This document shows positions 40,039 to 46,701 of a DNA stretch of 64,000 nt, one piece after another. The stretch lies in NCBI GenBank assembly GCA_001464495.1, contig LNDZ01000013.1:1-64000 (forward strand). Reading direction: 5' to 3'. Origin of the DNA: Betaproteobacteria bacterium Ga0074130 (lineage in GTDB: Bacteria > Pseudomonadota > Gammaproteobacteria > Burkholderiales > Rhodocyclaceae). Every line of letters begins with the position of its first letter. Positions within the stretch are counted from its first letter, which is position 1. Position numbers and translations under genes: made by a program. Under the pieces are notes generated by a model. The model saw nothing but the letters and a program-made list of their open reading frames with translations, made no database searches and was not told the origin of the DNA.

Positions 40039-40407
40039 CTAAGGCACGCGCTTATAGCGTGTGGCAGCGGCATCAGGCGACTCTCTCAGTTCCAGCCGCC
40101 CTTTAGCGCTGAGGGCAACCCAGAACTCAAACGATAGACTTGCGTCAGTCTTGCTGTCTATTGTTAAACGGCACTGCTTGAGCGACCAGCGAGCACCCGT
40201 AATCTCCGGGCGTTGATGCAGCCAAGAATCAAAGCGCCGCTGCTTGCCATTCACTGCAAAAGCCATCTCCTCAAAAAAGCCCTCGTCATTCAGCTGCGTC
40301 CATGCCCCTATCAGCTGCTTTTCGGTCACGCGGCACTCAGCCATGGCCGCGAAGGAGAGCGTGGCGAACAGGCAGGCAATACCGGCGTTGAGGAAGCGTG
40401 TTGTCAT
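40039..40407 (-). CDS. Exported protein of unknown function at the distal end of the integron
   Basis: From ATG 40407 the protein is 122 residues with a signal peptide (RFLNAGIACLFATLSFAAMA) and two cysteines in the mature part (ECRVTEKQLIGAWTQLNDEG and SLKQCRLTI). The G-A-W-T pattern resembles small lipocalin-like proteins that begin with a 'GxW' motif, but this is only a hint. An attC lies upstream (40485-40577), but none is visible on its downstream side, where only three bases separate it from yfiH. It is either a terminal cassette that lost its attC or an original neighbour of the integron. Confidence 0.6.
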   Translation of the reverse strand: MTTRFLNAGIACLFATLSFAAMAECRVTEKQLIGAWTQLNDEGFFEEMAFAVNGKQRRFDSWLHQRPEITGARWSLKQCRLTIDSKTDASLSFEFWVALSAKGRLELRESPDAAATRYKRVP

Positions 40408-40484
40408 TAGCAAGGCATCGAGTGTGGTTGTAGAAAAGCCTCTATGCTCCATCGTCTTAAAGCACGGTGTGGGCCATGATTGCA

Positions 40485-40577
40485 GCCTAACGTTGGAGGT
40501 AAGGGGTTGCGCCGTACAGGCAGCAGAGGAAGCCAGCCACGCCGGTTCCGCAACCCCCTTTGACCGACAGGTTTGCG
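40485..40577 (-). other. attC site 17 (93 bp, degenerate R'' core)
   Basis: R' is GCCTAAC on the plus strand at 40485-40491, and the rest follows the common 93-bp attC form (TTGGAGGTAAGGGG to CTTGACCGA). The R'' core is changed to GTTTGCG (40571-40577), while spacing is retained. Confidence 0.85.
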
Positions 40578-40961
40578 TTAAGACACTTCAATTCCAGCCC
40601 CTTTAGCAATGAGTGGCGCAATAAGAGCGCCAATGACTGAAGTAATTGTTCCCCATAGAAAAACGGCGACATAGATCATTGAGGCCCCACCCCCAGAGTA
40701 AGGGCGAATGCAGTCGGTGTAGTAGGCAAGAACAAGCCATGGCGCGAACAAAGCGCATGCGCCCACAGCCCGCAATGGGTTTTTAAGTGGGAGGGAGATA
40801 AGCGCAGGGAGAAGTGGGACCGCTAACAAGGTAAATGTCACCGACAGGAAGGTGGCGACATCGTGCTGATAGCAACTGAAGCTGTTGAATGCCTGCAGGA
40901 GAAGCACCCCACCCACAGCAGCGACACCTCCCCAGCGAGCCTGTTTACGTGAGATGACCAT
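40578..40961 (-). CDS. Cassette 17: four-helix membrane protein of unknown function
   Basis: From ATG 40961 the protein is 127 residues; the frame also allows GTG 40967, which overlaps the attC. Four hydrophobic helices are visible (WGGVAAVGGVLLLQAF, VTFTLLAVPLLPALISL, AVGACALFAPWLVLAYY and IYVAVFLWGTITSVIGALIA). I do not recognise a family. The stop codon abuts attC 17. The start is three bases from attC 16, with no clear ribosome-binding site. Confidence 0.65.
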   Translation of the reverse strand: MVISRKQARWGGVAAVGGVLLLQAFNSFSCYQHDVATFLSVTFTLLAVPLLPALISLPLKNPLRAVGACALFAPWLVLAYYTDCIRPYSGGGASMIYVAVFLWGTITSVIGALIAPLIAKGAGIEVS

Positions 40962-40964
40962 AAA

Positions 40965-41038
40965 CACTAACGTTGGCGGTAAGGGGCGGCTGGAGGCGGC
41001 ACGCCGGAAGACGGACCCGCTTGACCGAAGGGTTAGAG
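40965..41038 (-). other. attC site 16 (74 bp)
   Basis: Left core CACTAAC (40965-40971) and right core GTTAGAG (41032-41038) enclose a shorter variable part with the shared ends TTGGCGGTAAGGGG and CCGCTTGACCGAAGG. Confidence 0.9.
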
Positions 41039-41039
41039 G

Positions 41040-41609
41040 TCACGACGTACATCCCAGTGGCCTCTTAAGTGCAGCGACCATTTCTTCCCAGGTCGAATAG
41101 CCTTGCGCCAAATAAAAATTATGTGTCGGAAATTTTTGGCGCGCATCCTGATGGTATCTATTGCTTAAATCATAGGCTCGGCAAGCCTTGACGTTGTCGC
41201 CACTTTCTCCATATAGCCTACCAAGCTGGAACGTTGAAAATCGCTGCCCCTCTGGGTCGGACGCCTCGGTAAACAGGGCTAATGATTTCTCAAGATAGTC
41301 AATAGTTGTCTTTGGCGTCGGGTCGTACTTTCCTGAGTCACGCCAAAACTTTTCATAGCTCCTGTAGGCCGTTGAGTTCAGCATGAGCCCATATTGCGCA
41401 TAAGCGTTTGCCAATCCCTTTTTGTCATTCGCCAGAGAAAACGCATCGATTGCCTCTCGGATTAATCGCTCCGCCGGAATAGGTCGATTAAGAGATAGCA
41501 ACTCTTGGGCTTGAGAGAGCTTTGTGCTTGGATCGTTTGACTGCGGCACAAGAGCAGCAGCGCATCCCCAGAGAAGAAATGACACAAAAAAAAGCGACAA
41601 AATTTTCAT
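41040..41609 (-). CDS. Cassette 16: lipoprotein with TPR-like helices
   Basis: 189 residues with a lipoprotein signal (KILSLFFVSFLLWGC). The mature protein is helical with TPR-like pairs (SQAQELLSLNRPIPAERLIR, NDKKGLANAYAQYGLMLNST and DNVKACRAYDLSNRYHQDAR). It is probably an outer-membrane-anchored scaffold; the function is unknown. The start is five bases after attC 15 and the stop lies next to attC 16. Confidence 0.75.
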   Translation of the reverse strand: MKILSLFFVSFLLWGCAAALVPQSNDPSTKLSQAQELLSLNRPIPAERLIREAIDAFSLANDKKGLANAYAQYGLMLNSTAYRSYEKFWRDSGKYDPTPKTTIDYLEKSLALFTEASDPEGQRFSTFQLGRLYGESGDNVKACRAYDLSNRYHQDARQKFPTHNFYLAQGYSTWEEMVAALKRPLGCTS

Positions 41610-41614
41610 AAGAT

Positions 41615-41683
41615 CTCTAACGTAGAGCTAACCGGCGCTGCGCGGCTTAATCGCGCAGCGTCAGGTGGATTGATGGGTTAGGC
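41615..41683 (-). other. attC site 15 (69 bp)
   Basis: Cores CTCTAAC (41615-41621) and GTTAGGC (41677-41683). The inner arms GCTGCGCGG and TCGCGCAGC form the extruded stem. The R'' core supplies the TAA stop of the next cassette gene. Confidence 0.88.
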
Positions 41684-42100
41684 TGCACCCGCTCCCTCTG
41701 CGAGAGCCTTTAGATTGCGCAGTGTGACCGGAAGGCCTAAGTTCAGTTGTTTGGACAGCATAGGACCTAGAACAAAGGACAAGAATCCTGAGAATGTAAC
41801 CCTGTGGATGACCTCTGTCGCTCCTTCCACAGGAACGAGCTCGTGCTCGAATAGCATGCGAAACAGGGGAATCTTCGATTCGACCGTGAAGCACTTTCCG
41901 GGCTCAACTTGAGTAAGAAGCATAGGAACCGTCATGCCCTTAGGAGGCGTAATCCGGCCGCGGCTGCCGACACGAAATGGACCTTCAAGAAAGGCCTGCT
42001 TCGTGTCCGGGTCCCACGTGTGCCAGTTTTGGACATCTTCGTATATCCGGAAGACAGTTTCGGGGGACGCAGCGATTGCGATTCGGTGTTCAACGTTCAT
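41678..42100 (-). CDS. Cassette 15: SRPBCC (polyketide-cyclase-like) protein
   Basis: 140 residues with the START/SRPBCC pattern: an N-terminal strand and loop VEHRIAIAASPETVFRIYED, a central W (VQNWHTWDPDT), and the C-terminal long helix (GLPVTLRNLKALAEGAG). Such proteins bind hydrophobic ligands in a deep cavity. The exact ligand is unknown. The TAA stop is part of the attC R'' core. The start is 36 bases from attC 14. Cassette 12 encodes another SRPBCC protein of a different subgroup. Confidence 0.8.
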   Translation of the reverse strand: MNVEHRIAIAASPETVFRIYEDVQNWHTWDPDTKQAFLEGPFRVGSRGRITPPKGMTVPMLLTQVEPGKCFTVESKIPLFRMLFEHELVPVEGATEVIHRVTFSGFLSFVLGPMLSKQLNLGLPVTLRNLKALAEGAGAA

Positions 42101-42136
42101 TTAGAACTTTCAGAAAGGGGAAAAGTGACGTGCACG

Positions 42137-42202
42137 GCCTAACGTGAAAGTGAGGGGGCTGCGCGGCTTTTCGCGCGGGACCGCTCGACGGCCGGGTTGG
42201 GC
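42137..42202 (-). other. attC site 14 (66 bp)
   Basis: Cores GCCTAAC (42137-42143) and GTTGGGC (42196-42202), with inner arms GCTGCGCGGC and CGCGCGGGACCGC. It belongs to the short form of attC in this array. Confidence 0.88.
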
Positions 42203-42212
42203 GTCATCCCAC

Positions 42213-42617
42213 CTACTCACTAGCTGGATAGCGATCGTACTTCGGCAATTCGTGCGCATGCTCCATCCAGCTGATGCGCTCTGCGACTTGAATATGAATT
42301 CGCGCGGGTACGGCATCTGGCTCGTCGTACGTTGCGCTCTGAACGTCAATCAGACCGGGGAGCATAGAGGCATTCGAGTAGAAAAGCCCTGTCCCGCAGT
42401 CTGGGCAAAACTGCCGTCGGCCATGTTGCGATGACTCGTACGTCTTAGGCTCACCCTTCGTGACCTTGACGGCCTCCTGTGGATACATCGTCCACCCCAC
42501 CATTGGCGCGCCAGAATGCCTCCGACAGTCAGAGCAATGGCATAGCGCATGCGTCAGCGGCTCGCCTTCAACTTCGTACCGAATGGCGCCGCAATGACAA
42601 CCCCCAGTTAGTTTCAT
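42213..42617 (-). CDS. Cassette 14: GFA-family zinc protein (glutathione-dependent formaldehyde-activating type)
   Basis: 134 residues. The CENP-V/GFA fold is indicated by its zinc cysteines: C7 and C9 in LTGGCHCGAIRYEVEG, C26, C28 and C31 in LCHCSDCRRHSGAPMVGW, and the pair in QFCPDCGTGLFY. Family members bind glutathione adducts, but few have a proven reaction. An AGGAGG ribosome-binding site eight bases before ATG 42617 sets the start. It is one of the few cassettes with a real Shine-Dalgarno sequence and its own leader (52 bp after attC 13). Confidence 0.88.
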   Translation of the reverse strand: MKLTGGCHCGAIRYEVEGEPLTHALCHCSDCRRHSGAPMVGWTMYPQEAVKVTKGEPKTYESSQHGRRQFCPDCGTGLFYSNASMLPGLIDVQSATYDEPDAVPARIHIQVAERISWMEHAHELPKYDRYPASE

Positions 42618-42669
42618 AAATTCCACCTCCTATAAGTGATGACCTCTGCAGGAGGTCACGAAATCAGAT

Positions 42670-42762
42670 GCCCAACGTTGGAAGTAAACGGCTGCGGCGC
42701 GCAGGCGATTGAGGAAACCCGCCACGACGGTTCCGCAGTCCCGCTTGACCGAAGGGTTAGGA
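42670..42762 (-). other. attC site 13 (93 bp)
   Basis: Cores GCCCAAC (42670-42676) and GTTAGGA (42756-42762). The interior is almost identical to attC 12 (GCTGCGGCGCGCAGGCGATT and GACGGTTCCGCAGTCCCGC). Confidence 0.93.
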
Positions 42763-42772
42763 ATTGGCGCCA

Positions 42773-43207
42773 TTAGTCCTTAAGCTTTCGCAGTGGCCCA
42801 AAACAAGCATCTAGACTTGGGTGACCACAAACGACATGCATTTCTCCAGATGGATGAAAAAGCACATAGTTGCTGCTGCTTTGGCCTGTGCTGTCATCTG
42901 TTGTGTCCGCACAATCTTTGCCCCCGTAATCTTTGGTGATGGTTGACGTGACCTTGTAGAAGCCATTGGCGTCAGGAGAAAAAGCTATTGTGTAGGTGTT
43001 GTCAGTTTTCTCTTTCCCACTTTCGACAAATAACTTTCCATCAGCACGGTAGTCGTAAATTTCTGTGCAGTTGTTAGTGTCTCGCGTCCATTTCCATTTA
43101 CCAACGATAGAGGGCCGAACTCCTACTCCAGGTGTCGGGAGAATTGGGGTTGCATATGTCGCGGCTGAAAACAGCAAGGACAATATAAGAAGCGATAGCC
43201 GAAGCAT
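42773..43207 (-). CDS. Cassette 13: exported protein of unknown function
   Basis: 144 residues with a signal peptide (MLRLSLLILSLLFSAATYA). The mature part starts with a Pro/Gly stretch and continues IVGKWKWTRDTNNCTEIYDY and ADGKLFVESGKEKTDNTYTI, a lipocalin-like 'G-W' beta pattern, with several cysteines that could form disulphides. The function is unknown. The start is five bases from attC 12. Confidence 0.7.
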   Translation of the reverse strand: MLRLSLLILSLLFSAATYATPILPTPGVGVRPSIVGKWKWTRDTNNCTEIYDYRADGKLFVESGKEKTDNTYTIAFSPDANGFYKVTSTITKDYGGKDCADTTDDSTGQSSSNYVLFHPSGEMHVVCGHPSLDACFGPLRKLKD

Positions 43208-43212
43208 GGAAT

Positions 43213-43305
43213 TCCTAACGTTGAAGGTAAACGGCTGCGGCGCGCAGGCGATTGAGGAAACCCGCCACGACGGTTCCGCAGTCCCGCTTGACTGATGGGT
43301 TAGCC
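43213..43305 (-). other. attC site 12 (93 bp)
   Basis: Cores TCCTAAC (43213-43219) and GTTAGCC (43299-43305). It is near-identical to attC 13 over its length, with one inner change (CTTGACTGATGG for CTTGACCGAAGG). Confidence 0.93.
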
Positions 43306-43713
43306 GTTCTGAATTTCGACATGCTTCTTGACGTTGTTCAGGATGCTCTGCCAGCCTTGCTTCTGTTGCTCAGCTGAATTCTCATCTTCTGCTTCAAAAG
43401 TTTCTGCTACCCGTGTTCCATTCGCGCTCTGCTGGAACTCGATGGTTACAAGCCTGTCGTCTCCGAGCTTGAAGTGCAACGACTGCTGTGGCGCAACCTT
43501 GGTGAAGACTCCTTCGAAATCAAAGCCAAATGATCCATCTTTAGCCTCCATGCGGTATTTGAATGTACCCCCGATTTTCAAATCAATTTCCGCCCTTGGG
43601 CAGCACCACTCATCAATTGCAAAGTTCCATTTGGTTATGTGATCTGGGGTTACCCAGGCATCCCACACTTGCTTGGGTGGTGCTGAAACTTCGGTTTCGA
43701 CTGTGATTTTCAT
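43300..43713 (-). CDS. Cassette 12: SRPBCC/AHSA1-type protein
   Basis: 137 residues. The AHSA1 (Aha1 C-terminal-like) subgroup pattern is clear: ITVETEVSAPPKQVWDAWVT, then PDHITKWNFAIDEWCCPRAE, GGTFKYRMEAKDGSFGFDFE and the closing helix KQGWQSILNNVKKHVE. Such proteins bind small hydrophobic molecules; the role here is unknown. The TAA stop is formed by the attC R'' core. Confidence 0.85.
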   Translation of the reverse strand: MKITVETEVSAPPKQVWDAWVTPDHITKWNFAIDEWCCPRAEIDLKIGGTFKYRMEAKDGSFGFDFEGVFTKVAPQQSLHFKLGDDRLVTIEFQQSANGTRVAETFEAEDENSAEQQKQGWQSILNNVKKHVEIQNG

Positions 43714-43742
43714 GGCTGACTCTAATTATTGAGGGGGGTGAT

Positions 43743-43813
43743 GGCTAACGTTGGAGGTAAACGGCGCCGCAGCGCGCAGCTTGTTGGGCGTCCGGTTGAC
43801 CGAAGTGTTAAGT
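43743..43813 (-). other. attC site 11 (71 bp)
   Basis: Cores GGCTAAC (43743-43749) and GTTAAGT (43807-43813), with the shared end TTGGAGGTAAACGGCGCC. Confidence 0.88.
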
Positions 43814-44260
43814 CTCGACACCATCGTGCATCCTTAACATTTCAAGAGCGTAGGCTGTGACAATTACTTGCTCTTGGAGGATTGCCATTGCTCCAATCCA
43901 GCGTCCCCCTACCTCAAGCGTCTCGTAGAGCACCACAGATATGCAGAAGCGCGCGGATTCTCCGAATAGTAGCTTCTGCAAGGAAGTAACAGCAGACCAT
44001 GGGAAGGAGCCAGCACGAAAGGAAAGCGCCCGAATTCCATCTCCGTAGAAGTCTTGATTGTGGAACCAGATATCGGAGCCCTCCCATGGCCCAACTAGAG
44101 GTACCAATACGTTTTCGAGCGCTTCTTGCAAGTCGCCATCAATGTGTCCGTGTGCATCACCCTGTTCGTCAAAGAAATCAGACGAGCCCTTGAGGCGTTG
44201 GACCTCAGCCCAGTACTCTGCCTCAGAAGACGCCAAATGAACTGACGAGCCCATTGCCAT
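43808..44260 (-). CDS. Cassette 11: hypothetical protein
   Basis: 150 residues without signal peptide or membrane segment. It has an acidic N-terminal half (SEAEYWAEVQRLKGSSDFFD) and a mixed C-terminal half with aromatic residues (ARFCISVVLYETLEVGGRWI). I do not recognise the family. The TAA stop comes from the attC R'' core. The start is four bases from attC 10; a second ATG at 44254 is possible. Confidence 0.65.
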   Translation of the reverse strand: MAMGSSVHLASSEAEYWAEVQRLKGSSDFFDEQGDAHGHIDGDLQEALENVLVPLVGPWEGSDIWFHNQDFYGDGIRALSFRAGSFPWSAVTSLQKLLFGESARFCISVVLYETLEVGGRWIGAMAILQEQVIVTAYALEMLRMHDGVET

Positions 44261-44264
44261 AGAG

Positions 44265-44336
44265 ACTTAACGTTGAAGGTGAGGGGCGCGGAGCCGGCTT
44301 GCCGGCGGAGCGTCCCTCTTGACAGAAGGGTTAGGG
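44265..44336 (-). other. attC site 10 (72 bp)
   Basis: Cores ACTTAAC (44265-44271) and GTTAGGG (44330-44336). The inner stem is GAGCCGGCTTGCCGGC. Confidence 0.88.
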
Positions 44337-44384
44337 CAGCAACCTACCACCACGCAAAAAGACTGCCGGTAATCGAAGAAAGGG

Positions 44385-44525
44385 CTAATCATTACGACGG
44401 CGCTTAGATAAACCAACGTATCCAATAACAGCCGCTATCGGCAGTGCCACAACCGCAAGCAAAAGTAGTTTGCCTAGCGTGCGCCCGGCCACCCAAGTTG
44501 TGAAATCAGACAAGACTTCGAGCAT
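44385..44525 (-). CDS. Cassette 10: predicted 46-residue membrane microprotein
   Basis: Between two attC sites the only minus-strand frame of note starts at ATG 44525 and reads MLEVLSDFTTWVAGRTLGKL, a hydrophobic helix LLLAVVALPIAAVIGYVG and a basic tail SKRRRND. This fits a single-span protein with positive-inside C-terminus. No Shine-Dalgarno sequence is evident. The codon pattern and its position 12 bases from attC 9 match the other cassettes. Small size keeps the call tentative. Confidence 0.5.
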   Translation of the reverse strand: MLEVLSDFTTWVAGRTLGKLLLLAVVALPIAAVIGYVGLSKRRRND

Positions 44526-44537
44526 GGAGGAGTCCAA

Positions 44538-44606
44538 CCCTAACGTTCGAATTGAGCGGCCTTGCGCGGCTTTTTGCGCAAGGTCCGCTCGAATGAAGGG
44601 TTGGGC
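44538..44606 (-). other. attC site 9 (69 bp)
   Basis: Cores CCCTAAC (44538-44544) and GTTGGGC (44600-44606). The inner arms CTTGCGCGG and TGCGCAAGG form a tight stem. It closely resembles attC 3. Confidence 0.9.
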
Positions 44607-44607
44607 A

Positions 44608-45021
44608 TCACTTCTGACCTTCCACCTTCGTTACGTGCCACGCGAAACACTCAGCCAATGGCCGAGGAATACCCTTCGTCTTGCCCCTCGAAAGCGTTCG
44701 CATTACGTACCTTTGGTCGTTTTCAGAAAATGCGTCGGGCCACGCTAGAAGATAGGAATGGCTTACCGGATCACCCTTGTAGAACAGGAACGCCTCATCT
44801 GATGTCTTTGGATCGACGTAGAGGATGTACCAGCCCTTGTAGTAATAGGACTCAAGCACCTCCACAGACTGAATGTCGATCTGACGCGCAACCTGCTTCA
44901 TTACAACAGGTGCAAGAACAGCCTTGCGATCTGGCGATAGCGATTGGTCTACTGAATCGCAAGGAGATGCGATGCAAGCGGCGGACGCAATCAACCAAAG
45001 GGGTGGGAGCAGGCGCTTCAT
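44608..45021 (-). CDS. Cassette 9: exported protein of unknown function
   Basis: From ATG 45021 the protein is 137 residues with a signal peptide (KRLLPPLWLIASAACIA). The mature part has SPCDSVDQSLSPDRKAVLAP and YYYKGWYILYVDPKTSDEAF, and later FSENDQRYVMRTL. I do not recognise a family. The start is three bases from attC 8. Confidence 0.7.
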   Translation of the reverse strand: MKRLLPPLWLIASAACIASPCDSVDQSLSPDRKAVLAPVVMKQVARQIDIQSVEVLESYYYKGWYILYVDPKTSDEAFLFYKGDPVSHSYLLAWPDAFSENDQRYVMRTLSRGKTKGIPRPLAECFAWHVTKVEGQK

Positions 45022-45024
45022 GAT

Positions 45025-45088
45025 GCCCAACGTCAAAGTTCAGGGGCGCGCCGCTTGTCGGCGCGTCCCCTGGAACGAAGTGTTAGAG
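45025..45088 (-). other. attC site 8 (64 bp)
   Basis: Cores GCCCAAC (45025-45031) and GTTAGAG (45082-45088). The inner stem GGGGCGCGCCG pairs with CGGCGCGTCCCC. The upstream cassette gene reads into this site and stops within it. Confidence 0.88.
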
Positions 45089-45542
45089 GCCACATTAGAG
45101 TACCCAAGACTGCGAGCTGAAGTAGTGGAAGCAACCATTCAAACGACAGCGTGGCGACGCCAAGAACCCACCGGCCGTCGCTGAATTGCTTCGCAGCGAG
45201 GTGCCACTCGGTTGCTAGGGTTTGCCATACAGCTAGCGGGAGCGAGTAATACTCAAGCTTCCACCACACGAACCGCCCAAAGAAGCGCAAGAAGTAGAAC
45301 GCCAAATATAGTGAGCCCGCGGCTAAGAGAATGGACCTCCAAAAGCGCCACGACAAGAAGTGGCCGGCGCAGCCGACTATGCCCAACACCGCAAGAAGCA
45401 GTTGGATGAAGTAGAAGGGCACGCGACTCTCTTCGCTCAGCAGAAGCCCGATCAGCACTATGGCCGCGAGAAGAAGCCAGGTGCCGACCGCGAGAATGAC
45501 AACGTTGCGGAGGGGCCGAGGAGATTGGATGTCGTGCGGCAT
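45033..45542 (-). CDS. Cassette 8: membrane protein whose C-terminus is encoded by attC
   Basis: From ATG 45542 the protein is about 169 residues with four hydrophobic segments (NVVILAVGTWLLLAAIVLIG, FIQLLLAVLGIVGCAGHFL, SILLAAGSLYLAFYFLRFFG and LLPLLQLAVLGTLMWPL). The reading frame passes through the R'' core and most of attC 8, so the last 18 or so residues (TLRSRGRADKRRAPEL) are attC sequence. It is therefore an array in which attC adds a basic tail. The start is six bases from attC 7. The function is unknown. Confidence 0.65.
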   Translation of the reverse strand: MPHDIQSPRPLRNVVILAVGTWLLLAAIVLIGLLLSEESRVPFYFIQLLLAVLGIVGCAGHFLSWRFWRSILLAAGSLYLAFYFLRFFGRFVWWKLEYYSLPLAVWQTLATEWHLAAKQFSDGRWVLGVATLSFEWLLPLLQLAVLGTLMWPLTLRSRGRADKRRAPEL

Positions 45543-45548
45543 TGTGGC

Positions 45549-45644
45549 CTCTAACGTTGGAGGTAAGCGGCGGCCGGAGCGCGCAGCGCGGAGGGAACCC
45601 AACGGCGCAGCCGTTGGGCGGTCCGCTTGACCGAAGGGTTAAGT
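45549..45644 (-). other. attC site 7 (96 bp)
   Basis: Cores CTCTAAC (45549-45555) and GTTAAGT (45638-45644). It shares the outer arms of the 93-bp form (TTGGAGGTAAGCGG, CCGCTTGACCGAAGG) but has a different interior (GAGGGAACCCAACGGCGCAG). Confidence 0.9.
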
Positions 45645-45654
45645 GTCACGTGAG

Positions 45655-45933
45655 TCACCCCAACTTTGATTTAATGACTACTACAACAGCAACGATGACT
45701 GCTATAAGCGCGGCAGACCATGAGGCGAAAGGTAAATGGCTCACCCAATCTAAAGCAGTTGTGTAAAACCGGATTGCATTTAGTACCCCCCACCCAATTG
45801 CACCAATAGCAATCATCCAACGAAATTTATAGGCCCGGAAAAACGCGGCCCCAATAAAGAAGAATGCTCGCTTCTTAAATCCAGGCTTTGTGCCATAGCC
45901 CCAATTACCAACTCGCCTACCGAATGAGGTCAC
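45655..45933 (-). CDS. Cassette 7, second gene: membrane protein
   Basis: From GTG 45933 it is about 92 residues; the frame is open to ATG 45972, which would overlap the upstream gene by 56 bp. Two hydrophobic regions are seen (RAFFFIGAAFFRAYKFRWMI with AIGAIGWGVLNAI, and WSAALIAVIVAVVVVI). It overlaps the end of the first gene in the same cassette, so this cassette carries a coupled pair, unlike the others. Confidence 0.55.
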   Translation of the reverse strand: MTSFGRRVGNWGYGTKPGFKKRAFFFIGAAFFRAYKFRWMIAIGAIGWGVLNAIRFYTTALDWVSHLPFASWSAALIAVIVAVVVVIKSKLG

Positions 45934-46192
45934 TCGATAATCTAAAGAAGGTGGCACCAATTGTCTGCGCACTTGCGTACTTTACGAGAGCATTCAGAAG
46001 TTGGTTTTGTTGTTCAGCGTTTTGAGGGTCGTATTTCTTCCCTTCAAACGTTAAATTCTCGCGCTTGAATCGATTTTCAATGTCCGACCAATTCAACCAA
46101 CCATCCGACGAGTGACCGCCGCCGGGTAAGGGGCGGTAGACCACGATACCGTGGAACAACTCAAACCAAAGACGTAGATCGTCGCCGAGCAT
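45917..46192 (-). CDS. Cassette 7, first gene: hypothetical protein
   Basis: 91 residues, soluble, beginning MLGDDLRLWFELFHGIVVYR followed by GWLNWSDIENRFKRENLTFE. No family recognised. The start is six bases from attC 6. The end overlaps the membrane-protein gene that follows, suggesting a two-component function (soluble partner plus membrane protein). Confidence 0.6.
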   Translation of the reverse strand: MLGDDLRLWFELFHGIVVYRPLPGGGHSSDGWLNWSDIENRFKRENLTFEGKKYDPQNAEQQNQLLNALVKYASAQTIGATFFRLSSDLIR

Positions 46193-46198
46193 AGTGAC

Positions 46199-46291
46199 AC
46201 TTAACGTTGGAGGTAAGGGGCTGCGGCGCGAGGGAGACTGACCGGAGAAACTACGCCGGTTCCGCAGTCCCGCTTGACCGAAGGGTTAGGC
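46199..46291 (-). other. attC site 6 (93 bp)
   Basis: Cores ACTTAAC (46199-46205) and GTTAGGC (46285-46291). The interior CTGCGGCGCGAGGGAGACTG and CGCCGGTTCCGCAGTCCCGC is nearly identical to attC 5, 2 and 1. Confidence 0.94.
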
Positions 46292-46600
46292 GCGCTCACG
46301 TCCGTCAATGAACAACCAGTCATTTGGGTGTTTTTGAATAGTAAGTTGTTGATCGACAGTGATTGAAAATGTCCTTTCAATGTACTGCGCATCGACTTCA
46401 GCGGACTCTTCTTGAGAATTACCCCGAAAGTCTTGAGGTGAGCTACGTAACTCAACGAATGCCTTTTGGGCCGGAACGTAGATCAGGGTCGCAGTCCAAT
46501 CTTTTTGAGTGCCACTATATCCGGAGCAAACATCAAACACCGCGTCCAGATCGAACTGAATACGCGCACCAGATAGCGAAATGTAGTCGCAGGGCATCAT
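46286..46600 (-). CDS. Cassette 6: hypothetical protein
   Basis: 104 residues, beta-rich, without signal peptide (CDYISLSGARIQFDLDAVFD, later KDWTATLIYVPAQKAFVELR and ERTFSITVDQQLTIQKHPND). Unrecognised. The TAA stop is in the attC R'' core; the start is eight bases from attC 5, with a second ATG directly after the first. Confidence 0.65.
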   Translation of the reverse strand: MMPCDYISLSGARIQFDLDAVFDVCSGYSGTQKDWTATLIYVPAQKAFVELRSSPQDFRGNSQEESAEVDAQYIERTFSITVDQQLTIQKHPNDWLFIDGRERA

Positions 46601-46608
46601 AGGTAAGC

Positions 46609-46701
46609 GCCTAACGTTGGAGGTAAGGGGCTGCGGCGCGAGAGCGATTGACCGGAGAAGCCACGCCGGTTCCGCAGTCCCGCTTGACCGAAAGGTTATG
46701 C
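46609..46701 (-). other. attC site 5 (93 bp)
   Basis: Cores GCCTAAC (46609-46615) and GTTATGC (46695-46701). Interior as in attC 1 with one or two changes. Confidence 0.94.

Noticed and set aside
40488..40505. TTGGAGGTAAGGGG at attC ends as a strong ribosome-binding site for plus-strand genes
   Set aside because: It is an attC arm; no plus-strand gene follows, and on the cassette strand the sequence is its complement (CCTCC), which cannot act as a Shine-Dalgarno sequence.
44562..45023. Plus-strand 153-residue frame within the cassette array
   Set aside because: It runs through attC 9 and opposite a gene with a clear signal peptide; composition looks like an antisense shadow.
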